This document shows, in pieces, positions 26,171 through 37,530 of a stretch of DNA of 64,000 nucleotides; position 1 is the first letter of the stretch, and each line of letters begins with the position of its first letter. The notes beneath the pieces were generated by a model. The model had not been told where the DNA came from, did not search any database, and saw only the letters and a program-made list of their open reading frames with translations. This DNA comes from Desmodesmus armatus. Lineage: Eukaryota; Chlorophyta; Chlorophyceae; Sphaeropleales; Scenedesmaceae. The stretch spans positions 161,947 to 225,946 of the forward strand of contig VIIQ02000074.1 in assembly GCA_007449985.2 (NCBI GenBank). Reading direction: 5' to 3'. The position numbers were made by a program, and so were the translations under genes.

Positions 26171-26761
26171 CCTTGTGCTGCCAGGGGATGCTTGATGGGC
26201 CTCTTCTGGGAATGGGGGTCCTTGGACGGGACATTTTGGGCCCACCAAAACATACCATCTACAAAAAAATGGGGGTGGGCTTCTGCTGCTGCGATGCAGT
26301 AGGGATGGGGGTTGGGGTTTGGTTTCAGCATTAGTGGTGAGTGGTTTTGTGCATACTGTGGGGGGCCGGTTCATGCTACCAGCCAAGGTTGGTGTGTACA
26401 CCCCGGCAGGGGGTGCTAGTGACTTAGCCATTGTGCCGCCTTGCGCGGCGTTCCGTTCCAGGCGAGTTTAGCCGTGTGGTGTCACTTTGCTTTTGTATAG
26501 TTTCTGCAGTACCGCCTGCGTGACAGCCGGCAGTGACTATCGTAGACAATTTGCGGGTGCGTGGTGGAGCCCTGGTGTCTGCTTTCAGCAGGCTGCGCTG
26601 CAATGCGCCGCTCATTTGACCATGTGGTGAGGGTGGTGGTTTGCCCCTTCACAGGGTGGCGCCGGTCAGGTTGCGCCATCCTCTTGCCAGAGCCTTTGAG
26701 GGGTAGCTTCTGTTGCTTGACTCCGCTCTTGTAACTTGCTCACCCTGAAAAAATAAAATAA
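26171..26761 (+). mobile_element. LINE-C 3' fragment inserted in the satellite
   Basis: 591 bp that begin in the last codons of LINE-C ORF2 and run through its 3' UTR to CTTGTAACTTGCTCACCCTG and an A-rich tail (AAAAAATAAAATAA). The target-site duplication is AATTGGGG at 26163-26170 and 26762-26769, so a single satellite unit was split. Confidence 0.93.
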
Positions 26762-28252
26762 AATTGGGGTGCATGTTGATACGCTTGAAGACACTATTTT
26801 TGTCTTTCACTAGAGCCAACCAGATGATGTTTGCGGACCACCACCGCTGCGCACCATCCGCCGCCGTCAACCCAACGCTACGCGCCGCTCTCTGACTCAA
26901 TTGGGGTGCATGTTGGTACGCTTGAAGACACTATTTTTGTCTTTCACTAGAGCCAACCAGATGATTTTTGCGGACCACCACCGCTGCGCACCATCCGCCG
27001 CCGTCAACCCAACGCTACGCGCCGCTCTCTGACTCAATTGGGGTGCATGTTGGTACGCTTGAAGACACTATTTTTGTCTTTCACTAGAGCCAACCAGATG
27101 ATTTTTGCGGACCACCACCGCTGCGCACCATCCGCCGCCGTCAACCCAACGCTACGCGCCGCTCTCTGACTCAATTGGGGTGCATGTTGGTACGCTTGAA
27201 GACACTATTTTTGTCTTTCACTAGAGCCAACCAGATGATGTTTGCGGACCACCACCGCTGCGCACCATCCGCCGCCGTCAACCCAACGCTACGCGCCGCT
27301 CTCTGACTCAATTGGGGTGCATGTTGGTACGCTTGAAGACACTATTTTTGTCTTTCACTAGAGCCAACCAGATGATGTGTGCGGACCACCACCGCAGCGC
27401 ACCATCCGCCGCCGTCAACCCAACGCTACGCGCCGCTCTCTGACTCAATTGGGGTGCATGTTGGTACGCTTGAAGACACTATTTTTGTCTTTCACTAGAG
27501 CCAACCAGATGATTTTTGCGGACCACCATCGCTGCGCACCATCCGCCGCCGTCAACCCAACGCTACGCGTCGCTCTCTGACTCAATTGGGGTGCATGTTG
27601 GTACGCTTGAAGACACTATTTTTGTCTTTCACTAGAGCCAACCAGATGATTTTTGCGGACCACCACCGCTGCGCACCATCCGCCACCGTCAACCCAACGC
27701 TACGCGCCGCTCTCTGACTCAATTGGGGTGCATGTTGGTACGCTTGAAGACACTATTTTTGTCTTTCACTAGAGCCAACCAGATGATTTTTGCGGACCAC
27801 CACCGCTGCGCACCATCCGCCGCCGTCAACCCAACGCTACGCGCCGCTCTCTGACTCAATTGGGGTGCATGTTGGTACGCTTGAAGACACTATTTTTGTC
27901 TTTCACTAGAGCCAACCAGATGATGTTTGCGGACCACCACCGCTGCGCACCATCCGCCGCCGTCAACCCAACGCTACGCGCCGCTCTCTGACTCAATTGG
28001 GGTGCATGTTGGTACGCTTGAAGACACTATTTTTGTCTTTCACTGGAGCCAACCAGATGATGTGTGCGGACCACCACCGCTGCGCACCATCCGCCGCCGT
28101 CAACCCAACGCTACGCGCCGCTCTCTGACTCAATTGGGGTGCATGTTGGTACGCTTGAAGACACTATTTTTGTCTTTCACTAGAGCCAACCAGATGATTT
28201 TTGCGGACCACCACCGCTGCGCACCATCCGCCGCCGTCAACCCAACGCTACG

Positions 28253-28552
28253 TGGTGCTTTCTCTCGGCTCTGCGTTGACTCGCTTGCGTTAGTGTTGCT
28301 CGCATGCTTTGTCACTTTGCCGTTGCTTTTCTTTAGTCATTTTGCGGGTGCATGGTCGGGTCCTGGTGTCTGCTTTCTGGCAGGCTGCATTGCGACGTGC
28401 CGCCCGTGAGACCATGTGGTGAGGGTGTCGGCTTGCGCCCTCACAGGGTGGTGCCTGCCAGGTTGCGCCATCCTCTTGCCTGAGCTTGGAGGGGTGGCTT
28501 CTGTTGCTTGACTTCGCTCTTGTAACTTGCTCACTCCAAAAAAAAAAAAAAA
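28253..28552 (+). mobile_element. LINE-B 3' fragment in the satellite, copy 1
   Basis: 300 bp of LINE-B 3' UTR with TGTAACTTGCTCACTCC and an A15 tail, flanked by GCTACG at 28247-28252 and 28553-28558. It has the same left junction and tail length as the insert at 29655. Confidence 0.93.
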
Positions 28553-29654
28553 GCTACGCGCCGCTCTCTGACTCAATTGGGGTGCATGTTGGTACGCTTG
28601 AAGACACTATTTTTGTCTTTCACTAGAGCCAACCAGATGATTTTTGCGGACCACCACCGCTGCGCACCATCCGCCGCCGTCAACCCAACGCTACGCGCCG
28701 CTCTCTGACTCAATTGGGGTGCATGTTGGTACGCTTGAAGACACTATTTTTGTCTTTCACTAGAGCCAACCAGATGATTTTTGCGGACCACCACCGCTGC
28801 GCACCATCCGCCGCCGTCAACCCAACGCTACGCGCCGCTCTCTGACTCAATTGGGGTGCATGTTGGTACGCTTGAAGACACTATTTTTGTCTTTCACTAG
28901 AGCCAACCAGATGATTTTTGCGGACCACCACCGCTGCGCACCATCCGCCGCCGTCAACCCAACGCTACGCGCCGCTCTCTGACTCAATTGGGGTGCATGT
29001 TGGTACGCTTGAAGACACTATTTTTGTCTTTCACTAGAGCCAACCAGATGATGTGTGCGGACCACCACCGCTGCGCACCATCCGCCGCCGTCAACCCAAC
29101 GCTACGCGCCGCTCTCTGACTCAATTGGGGTGCATGTTGGTACGCTTGAAGACACTATTTTTGTCTTTCACTAGAGCCAACCAGATGATGTTTGCGGACC
29201 ACCACCGCTGCGCACCATCCGCCGCCGTCAACCCAACGCTACGCGCCGCTCTCTGACTCAATTGGGGTGCATGTTGGTACGCTTGAAGACACTATTTTTG
29301 TCTTTCACTAGAGCCAACCAGATGATTTTTGCGGACCACCATCGCTGCGCACCATCTGCCGCCGTCAACCCAACGCTACGCGTCGCTCTCTGACTCAATT
29401 GGGGTGCATGTTGGTACGCTTGAAGACACTATTTTTGTCTTTCACTAGAGCCAACCAGATGATTTTTGCGGACCACCACCGCTGCGCACCATCCGCCACC
29501 GTCAACCCAACGCTACGCGCCGCTCTCTGACTCAATTGGGGTGCATGTTGGTACGCTTGAAGACACTATTTTTGTCTTTCACTAGAGCCAACCAGATGAT
29601 TTTTGCGGACCACCACCGCTGCGCACCATCCGCCGCCGTCAACCCAACGCTACG

Positions 29655-29954
29655 TGGTGCTTTCTCTCGGCTCTGCGTTGACTCGCTTGCGTTAGTGTTG
29701 CTCGCATGCTTTGTCACTTTGCCGTTGCTTTTCTTTAGTCATTTTGCGGGTGCATGGTCGGGTCCTGGTGTCTGCTTTTTGGCAGGCTGCATTGCGACGT
29801 GCCGCCCGTGAGACCATGTGGTGAGGGTGTCGGCTTGCGCCCTCACAGGGTGGTGCCTGCCAGGTTGCGCCATCCTCTTGCCTGAGCTTGGAGGGGTGGC
29901 TTCTGTTGCTTGACTTCGCTCTTGTAACTTGCTCACTCCAAAAAAAAAAAAAAA
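29655..29954 (+). mobile_element. LINE-B 3' fragment in the satellite, copy 2 by array duplication
   Basis: Practically identical to 28253-28552 and exactly 1402 bp further on, which equals the 300-bp insert, one 6-bp duplication and eight 137-bp units. Both copies share junctions and tail, so this is one insertion copied with its surrounding units, not two insertions. Confidence 0.93.
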
Positions 29955-30570
29955 GCTACGCGCCGCTCTCTGACTCAATTGGGGTGCATGTTGGTACGCT
30001 TGAAGACACTATTTTTGTCTTTCACTAGAGCCAACCAGATGATTTTTGCGGACCACCACCGCTGCGCACCATCCGCCGCCGTCAACCCAACGCTACGCGC
30101 CGCTCTCTGACTCAATTGGGGTGCATGTTGGTACGCTTGAAGACACTATTTTTGTCTTTCACTAGAGCCAACCAGATGATTTTTGCGGACCACCACCGCT
30201 GCGCACCATCCGCCGCCGTCAACCCAACGCTACGCGCCGCTCTCTGACTCAATTGGGGTGCATGTTGGTACGCTTGAAGACACTATTTTTGTCTTTCACT
30301 AGAGCCAACCAGATGATTTTTGCGGACCACCACCGCTGCGCACCATCCGCCGCCGTCAACCCAACGCTACGCGCCGCTCTCTGACTCAATTGGGGTGCAT
30401 GTTGGTACGCTTGAAGACACTATTTTTGTCTTTCACTAGAGCCAACCAGATGATTTTTGCGGACCACCACCGCTGCGCACCATCCGCCGCCGTCAACCCA
30501 ACGCTACGCGCCGCTCTCTGACTCAATTGGGGTGCATGTTGGTATGCTTGAAGACACTATTTTTGTCTTT

Positions 30571-31776
30571 TTTTTTTTTTTTTTTTTTGGGAGTGAGCAA
30601 GTTACAGGAGCGAAGTCAAGCAACAGAAGCCACCCCTCAAAGCTCAGGCAAGAGGATGGCGCAACCTGGCAGGCACCACCCTGTGAGGGCGCAAGCCGAC
30701 ACCCTCACCACATGGTCTCACGGGCGGCACGTCGCAATGCAGCCTGCCAAAAAGCAGACACCAGGACCCGACCATGGCCGCTGTACTCGACAAAAGCCAG
30801 CGCGCAGAGGGCCCAAATACCCCCGGCGTGGTGCACCACCACACCTGCACACCTCTCCAATATGCAGGGCTAAATCCGCCCCACACCTAAGCCAACAAAA
30901 ACAATAACATTGTTGCCCCAGTGCCAACCAAGCAAGGCACCAGAGCGGCCAGCCGCCCCCAGAGAACAACCCAAACGCTTAAACCATATGTGATGAGCAC
31001 ACACTCCAAAGGCACAACAACAACTATGATACAGAGTAAAGAACACACGTAGCCAAGACCCGAGAAGCACACCAAACCCCACACAGAAAAGGCCCTCCCG
31101 CTTTCCAAACCCCGCTCCCGAACACCCCAGCCCCCGCATGACCACCCTCCCTCTAGAACGCAAGGCGGGGGCTCATGCCTGCCGCCACTGTGTACAACAC
31201 CCCCTGCTGTTGCCACTTAGCATCAAACCGCTCTGGCGACAGAACGGGGTTGCGGCCCCGTAGCCAGGACAGAGGCACCCCAGAGTTGAGGCGGATGTCC
31301 CCCTGAGACCTAAGCCAGTCCTGTGAGAGCTGCTGCTGCAGTGCTGCCCTGAACCTGTGGATGACTGCAACACTGCTGTACGGCCGGCCCTCGCTGGCAC
31401 ACCGAACCACCCAGAAGGACTCCAGCAGTAGCAGTCGCAGGTATGTCCAAAGCTGCTGCAGCGCTGGTGGAGGCTTCCACACTGTGTGGTCATCCAGCAA
31501 CAGGATGCGAACGTTACTGAAGTCCACTGCTGCTCCCGGCTGCACCCTCTGCCACACACCTGCAAACCAAGCCCACACAGCCACGGCGACAGGGCACTGC
31601 ACAAAGAGGTGAGACAGAGACTCGAGCTGATAGCTGTCTGGAGTCGGCAGCTGCTGCTGCTGTGTCCCAACCTGCTGCTGTGACTGCGACTGCTGCTGGT
31701 GGTGCTGTGCTCCTTCGTTCGCAGCCTGGCCCGGCTGCGGCTGCGGCTGCTGTTGCGGTTGCCCAACCCCACCCTG

Positions 31777-31813
<37 letters not shown>

Positions 31814-31948
31814 AGCAGCAGCTGTGATCCCCCATTCCCGCCCTGCCCCTGTTGCTGTTGCTGCTGAGACTGCAGTGCTCCCGCCTGGCCCGGCTGCTGC
31901 TGCTGCTGCTGCTGTGGCCCCAGCCGGCACTGCTGCTGCGGACAGCAG
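30571..31948 (-). mobile_element. LINE-B1, outermost insertion, 3' part
   Basis: Poly(T) at 30571-30588 marks the 3' end of a minus-strand LINE-B. Its 3' UTR (to about 31152) has an internal deletion near 30775 compared with the copy at 44193-44965. ORF2 C-terminus follows (31153 upward, ending ...GMSPRLAF) with the zinc motif HLFVQC and a Gln-rich spacer. The copy is split at 31948 by LINE-A1 and continues at 46572-47126. ATTTTTGTCTTT at 30559-30570 and 47127-47138 is its target-site duplication in one satellite unit. Confidence 0.92.
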
Positions 31949-31958
31949 TGCCGGCTGG
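31920..31958. repeat. 16-bp inverted repeat at the 5' junction of LINE-A1
   Basis: CCAGCCGGCACTGCTG (31920-31935) and its complement (31943-31958) flank a 7-nt loop. The left arm is LINE-B1 sequence. The right arm consists of the last 6 bp of the target-site duplication plus 10 bp that belong to neither element in this orientation. Confidence 0.85.
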
Positions 31959-31963
31959 AAGCC

Positions 31964-32476
31964 ATGCTCTTGGCATTCTTTGCAGAGCATGGCGGGCAGA
32001 TGCAGAGTGAAAGCACGGATATACGGTGGCTGCAGCAGCGCTTCGCAGTAGCAGCAGCAGCAGCTTACGCGCAGGATGACACAGATTGGGGACGGGCGGA
32101 CCAGGATCAGCTTCAGGGGCTGGTGCAGCCAGGAGAGGATGAGGCGGCACAGATAACACCACCACCACAGACTGACCAGCCAAGGGAAGGGACTGCTGAT
32201 GGGGTGGGCGCTGCAGCAGAGGCAGCAGCACCATCAACAGCAGCAGCGTCAAGTGCTGCAGCCAATGCTGCAGACCCATCACAGACACTGCGCCGCTCTG
32301 GTCGGCAGCGCAGTGACCGTGACCCTGTCTTCTCCCCGGATGTGAACGCGTTTGCATCCTTGTCCTTGAAGCAGCAGCAGCGAAAACGGAAGCCAGCAGC
32401 AGCAGCAACAGCAGCATCAACCCAGCTCAGCACCCCACCCCAGCATCCTTGCCCACGTGGTGGGCGCGTCCCGTAA
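31964..32476 (+). CDS. LINE-A ORF1 remnant (C-terminal part)
   Basis: 170 codons from ATG 31964 to TAA 32474-32476. It begins MLLAFFAEHGGQM and contains RWLQQRFAVAAAAAYAQDDT, then an Ala/Pro/Gln-rich, low-complexity part and a basic tail (LKQQQRKRKPAAAA). ORF1 of L1-like elements encodes the RNA-binding chaperone of the retrotransposition particle. The basic tail would suit that, but no defining domain is seen, so the role is inferred from position upstream of ORF2. The 5' part is lost at the insertion junction. Its stop codon overlaps the ORF2 start. Confidence 0.6.
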   Translation: MLLAFFAEHGGQMQSESTDIRWLQQRFAVAAAAAYAQDDTDWGRADQDQLQGLVQPGEDEAAQITPPPQTDQPREGTADGVGAAAEAAAPSTAAASSAAANAADPSQTLRRSGRQRSDRDPVFSPDVNAFASLSLKQQQRKRKPAAAATAASTQLSTPPQHPCPRGGRVP

Positions 32477-35400
32477 TGCCGCACACGGGAGCCCACGGCC
32501 TCCGGCCCTTCAGCGTGATGGCGGATAACGTCAACGGGCTTGCTGCAGCTGATAAGCGAAGATCTTTCTTTGCTGAGATGCAGCAGCAGGCCATTGATGT
32601 CGCACTCCTTTCTGAGACCCACAGCAGGACAGACAGGCAGATGCAGAAGTGGGCGCAGCAGGGCGCGGGGCCAGGCAGGCCTTGGCGGGGCTTTTGCTAC
32701 TCGCACAGCAAGCCCCGTGCACAAGGGGAACGTGTTGCAGCTGGGGTTGCAGTGCTGCTGTCGGACAGAGTAGTCAAGGCTGGGACGGAGCCGGTGGTGG
32801 AACATGTAGATGGGGCTGGCCGGGTGCTGAGGGTAGTCTGGACCACCCCATGGGAACAGCATCTGGCAGCATTGGCCGTGTACGCTCCTGATGACCATAC
32901 GGAGCGTCCGGCCTGGTTCGATGGGGCATATCAGGAGGGTTTGGATGCGGGCGCGCTGGGATCCAGCTTGATTGTGGGAGGGGATTTCAACTGCTGCTTG
33001 TCTGAGGCAGACGTGCAGCCAGTTGCAGGGACCCAGGCAAGGCATTCAAGTCGGATGGTGGGCGCAGTGCAGCTGCAGCGGGTGAACCAGAGGGAGGGGT
33101 TGGTGGACGCGTGGCGCCACCATAATCCTCAAGCCCACCAACCCACCCACTACAGCTTTGGCAGCAATGCAGCAAGGGCTGGTGGGGTCGGTACCGCCAT
33201 AGCAGGCAGTAGCAGCGGGGATGGCAGCCAGCCCCACACCGCACCGGCAGCGGCACACTTGGCCACGTCTGCAGGCAGGATTGACTACGTATTCCTGTCT
33301 GCGGACCTGGTTGATGCCGGCTGGGTCAAGTCCGCAACGCAGCAAAAGCGGTACCCAGCAGATCACCGCCCTGTGGTGGTCAAGCTGCAGTCACCAGCAA
33401 TGCCCGTTCTCGGGAAGAGGAGCTGGCGCTTCCCCAACTCAGCTCTGGGGGACCCAGCGTTCGTTGCAGCAATGAAGGACAGCCTGGAGGCGGCACTCGA
33501 ACAGCAGCAACAGCAGCAGCCGCGACAGGATCCTGCAGCGGAGTATGAGCAGTTAGTGAGGGAGCATGCACCAGCAGCCGTCAAGCTCATACAGCAACAG
33601 CTGAAGCTACAGCGGGAAGCTGAGTTGCGGCGGTTGCGTAGGAACGTGGCCACTGCGTACCAACAGCATCTGGCGGAAGGGTCAGCACGGACGCAGGACA
33701 ACATCCTGAAGGCAGAGCAGCGCCTCACTGACTATGGGGTGCAGCAGCGTCAGCAGCAGGGGGAGGCAGGGGAGGTGCTATGGGAGCTGTTTGGGGATGG
33801 CAGACCCAGCTTTTGGGGGTACCGGTTGGGCAAGGAGCTGCCAGAGCCACAGTACATCAGCGCTGTGGCTGCGGCGGACGGCAGCACCATCTCCACCAAC
33901 ACCAGGGATGGGGTGGCGGCAGCTGGGGACAGGCTGGCTGACTTTTATGACCCAGCGGCGGACGGCCTCTTCTCCTGTCACCCCACAGATGCAGCGCAGC
34001 AGCAGGAGCTGCTTGCAGGCATAGACAAGAAGCTAACAGCAGAGCAGCAGCAGCAGTGTCTGGGGCCAAACGGGGACGGCACCATCACCCTTGATGAGGC
34101 CAAAGCAGCACTGGACAGCTTGCCCAGGGGGAAGGTGCCAGGCAGTGATGGGCTCACCTATGAGTTCTACACTGCCTTCTGGCCGCAGATAGGGCCGTCC
34201 TTTGTGGCAGCGTGCAACTACCTGTTCTCTCAGGAGGCTGCGCAGCTGTCGCCTGAGCAGCGCCTGGGGCTGATCACCCTCCTGTTCAAGGGCGGGGGAA
34301 GCCTAGGGAACAGACAGCCAGCTACCGGCCCATCACCCTGCTCAACTGTGACGTGAAGATCCTGGCAAAGGTGGTGGTGCTGCGGGTGGGGCCTGTGCTT
34401 GACACCATCATAGACAGCGGCCAAACAGCGTTTGTTCCAGGAAGGGATATAGCAGACAACGTGCTGCTGCACCTGGAGGAAATCGACTACCTCCAGGCAC
34501 AGCAGCAGCCAGGCTGCATCTCTTTCCAGGACTTTGAGAAGGCATACGATAGGTTGGACAGGGGGTGGCTGTTTCAGTGCATGTCCGCCATGCAGTTCCC
34601 AGCTGGCACCATCAGATGGGTGCAGCTGCTGCTGGCAGGCACGCAGGCCCGCATTGTCTTCAACGGCGGCCACGTCAGCCGGCTGTTTGACATCCCTTCA
34701 GGGTGTGCGCAGGGCAGCCCACTCAGCCCGCTGCTGTATGTCATAGCAGCGCAGCCACTGGCAGCCAGGTGTAGGGCTCTTCAGGCAGCAGGGGAGGTAG
34801 ACAGTATCAGGATGCCGGATGGGTCGGCAGCACCCTGCTGCATGCAGCATGCGGATGACACCACTCTGCATGCAGCCAGCAGGCAGGGGGTGGGGGTGCT
34901 GATACAGAGGGTTGTGAAGCCGTTCTGGGGGTGCAAAGCTGAACGTGGGCAAGTGTCAGGGGATGGAGGTGGGTGTGCAGCAGCCGTTTGTGGGGGTTGA
35001 CCCAGGCACCGGCATCCCATTCCCTGACACAGCGCAGCACCCCATCAGGCACCTTGGTATTCTGCTATCAGCATCAGGGGCGGAACCACATGCGTCAGCG
35101 TTGTACACGCAGCGATTGCAGACCATCTCGTGGCGGGTGCGGCAGTGGGCGAGGCAGGACCTCACGTATGTGGGGCGCTGTGCAGTGGCACGGCAGGTCA
35201 TGGAGTCTTGCCTCACATACCACGCGCAGTTTGTGCCGGTGCCAGCTGACCTCATGTCCAGGATCCACCGCCGCATCACAGCCTTTGTCACGGGGCAGGG
35301 CTGTGCGCGGGAGGCGCACATCAAACAGTGGAATGAGAGCCCTCCTGCAGCGGTGGCCAGCTTGCCAGTCGCCATGGAAGGGTCAGGACAGGTTGATGTC

Positions 35401-37530
35401 AGGGCGCATGCAGCAGCTATGCAGGCACGCACAGCAGCAGCGCTGCTGCATCCCAGGCGGGCAGCATGGAAGCCCTTCATGAGGGCAAACCTGCGCCGTG
35501 CACTGCCCGGCCTTGGGGAGGCGGTGTTAGTGCAGCAGTCGAAGGCGCCGCTGCAGACAGCAGTCAGGGAACGTAGGCTGCAGCAGCGCCACGCAGCGTA
35601 CGTAGAGGCCTTTCAGCGGGTTGGCATCCACAGGCATGTCTCGCATGATGCTATGAGCTGCCAGCAGCTGCGGCTGGAGCTGTTAGTGGGCAATCACAGC
35701 GTGGGCAGCAGCTTGGACGGTGTCATGCTGCCTGCAGCGGGCAGCCTGCCTTCAAGCCTTAACAGGGGGGTGGGCACCACATTGGGCCAGGTGCAGCAGC
35801 TGCTGACAGGGCAGCCGGCACAGGACGGTGTGGTGCTGCCGCCGTCGTGGCAGCACACGCTGCAGGAGGGCAGCGCTGGTCCGTGGCGGACCGACCTGCA
35901 GCAGCAGTGGGTGCAGCAGGAAGGGGATGGGGGGGTCAGGGTTTTTAGGGTGCAGGAGGATGGCAGGCTGGAGGCATCTGATGAGGGCCTGCCAGCCCCT
36001 CAGAACCTCCAGTGGGTGTCTTGCTGTGTGGTGGATGTGTCGCAGGTGCTGCATCCCTCCTTGCCACTGCTGCAACAGCAACAACGGCGACAGCAGTCCC
36101 AGGAGGGAGAGCAGGAAGCGGGGGCAACACTTGCAACACAGCAACAGCAATCGCAGCAAGGAGCCCTGCAGCCACAGCAGCCACAACGGCCGCACAGATC
36201 ATCGGTGTTCCTGGTGGGGCCATGGACCGACATCAAGGTGGATCCTAGTGTGTGGGGGCTGGGGATTGCTGTGGGGGTGCTGCAGTTTAAGCCGAAGGTG
36301 GCAACACAGCGGCTGTTGCAGCATCACTGTTGTCAGCACCACAGGGAGGGATGGGTTCCGGGGTAGGCATGCGCCCACGTTTGTGGCGCAACCGCCAGGG
36401 CGCTGAGGCGCCCCAGCAGGGCCTACAGGAGATGGAGGTGGCTCTTAAGCGGTCTTTTCTGGAGATGCAGCAGGGTAGTGCATTCGGCGGCAGCCAAGGG
36501 AGCAGCAGCGGTCAGCAGCGCTTCAGTGATGCTGCCCTCATGGCAGCATACCATGCGCCGTGGATGGACCCCCCACGGGAGCGAGACCTCCCACGGCAGC
36601 GCGCTGCTGCAGCAGCAGCAGTGGTTACGATGCAGCGGCAGCAGCAGCTGCAGCAGCAGCTGCAGATCAGCAGCCCTGCGCATGACGACCTGCAGGACCC
36701 GATAACGCAAGCCATGGGGCCTGTGGACAGTAGCAGCTACCAGTGGGTGGCTGCTTACAGGAGGGCAGGGCACAAACGGCTGCCACGGTCGCTGCGGGCG
36801 TTTGGGTGGCGGTTGTTGCATGCAGGGGTGAAGGTGGGTGCAAGGCGCATGCTGTCTTCAGGCAGGACGGACCCAGCGCAGTTCATCTGCCCTGCACAGC
36901 AGTGCCAGCAGCAGCCGCAGCTGGAGACCCTCACGCACTTGTTTGTGGAGTGCCCTGTGGCAGTTGCAGCATGGCAGTGGTTTGCACAGCTATGGCAACT
37001 GGTGCAGCCGGGAGCAGTCGTCCCAGTCAGCAGCAGCCGGGTGTTGCTGCTTGATGATGACAGCGTGTGGGCCCCGCCGCTGGCAAAGCAGCAGATGTGG
37101 ACGCACATGCGGCTACTGCTGCTGGAGTCCATATGGGTGGTACGCAGCAGTTGCTACGGTACCAGTCAGGGTGTCAGCAGTCAGGACAGTACTGACAGCA
37201 CTACCACCACCATCAGCAGCAGCAGCAGCACTGGTGACTCACAGAGCAGTAGTGTGAGCAGTCAGGGGTTGCTGCAGGTGCATCAGGCAGCGGGCGATTC
37301 ACGGCCAAGGCTGTCGCAAGTCGGTTCCGTTCACAGCTGCAGCAGCAGATGAGGCGGGATTGGCGGCGGGTGGGGGTGGATGTTCGGGTGGGATCGGGGT
37401 GCCTCTGGCATGGCTACGAGGTCCCTCGCCTGTGCTGTCCCTTGACTCCTTCTGGAACAAGTGGGGGTCCATCTTCACTGTTCAGGAGGATGGCGAGATA
37501 GCCGTTGCAATCAGCACGGCAGGCCTGTGA
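32476..37530 (+). pseudogene. LINE-A ORF2: endonuclease-reverse transcriptase, frameshifted
   Basis: ATG 32476 overlaps the ORF1 stop (TAATG). The AP-type endonuclease is intact up to about residue 310: Asn18 in ADNVNGL, Glu47 in ETH, Asp170/Asn172 in GGDFN, RIDYVFLS and Asp296/His297 in PADHRP. The reverse transcriptase follows, with GKVPGSDGLTYEFY, FVPGRDIADNVL, the A-motif FQDFEKAYDRLD, the B-motif SGCAQGSPLSPLL and the catalytic HADDT near 34848. The C-terminal zinc motif is CPAQQC...HLFVEC near 36890-36955. The reading frame breaks near 34310, 34930, 36360, 37345 and 37400, each explained by a one-base indel, several in G-runs. This is a dead copy, or an active-type copy with sequencing indels. 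ORF2 ends at TGA 37528-37530. Confidence 0.92.

Larger units (their letters stand above)
17868..30570. repeat. 137-bp tandem satellite array, main block
   Basis: Roughly 84 head-to-tail units of 137 bp, counted after removing three inserts. Every unit has the same blocks: CCAACCAGATGAT, GCGGACCACCA, ATCCGCCGCCGTCAACCC, CTCTCTGACTCAATTGGGG, TTGGTACGCTTGAAGACAC and a T-run with GTCTTTCACTAGAGC. Most variation sits in one spot after GATGAT (GTTT, GTGT, TTTT, TTTG, GCTT) and at ACCAYCGCWG. A few units are 142 bp because of an extra CAACG (near 18045, 18186 and 24080). Because 137 is not a multiple of 3, the many short open frames in it are by-products. It is not CRISPR, because it has no unique spacers. 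Confidence 0.97.

Noticed and set aside
18000..30560. Dozens of similar 60-160-residue open frames in the satellite
   Set aside because: They repeat every 137 bp, shift frame between units and end at the same unit stop. They are by-products of the repeat.
17868..30570. CRISPR-like array
   Set aside because: Units are contiguous and alike over their full 137 bp with no variable spacers, and the host is eukaryotic.
31153..32420. Long Ser/Gln frames on the minus strand across LINE-B1 and LINE-A1
   Set aside because: Alternate frames of the CAG-rich LINE-B spacer, running through an insertion junction; not a host gene.
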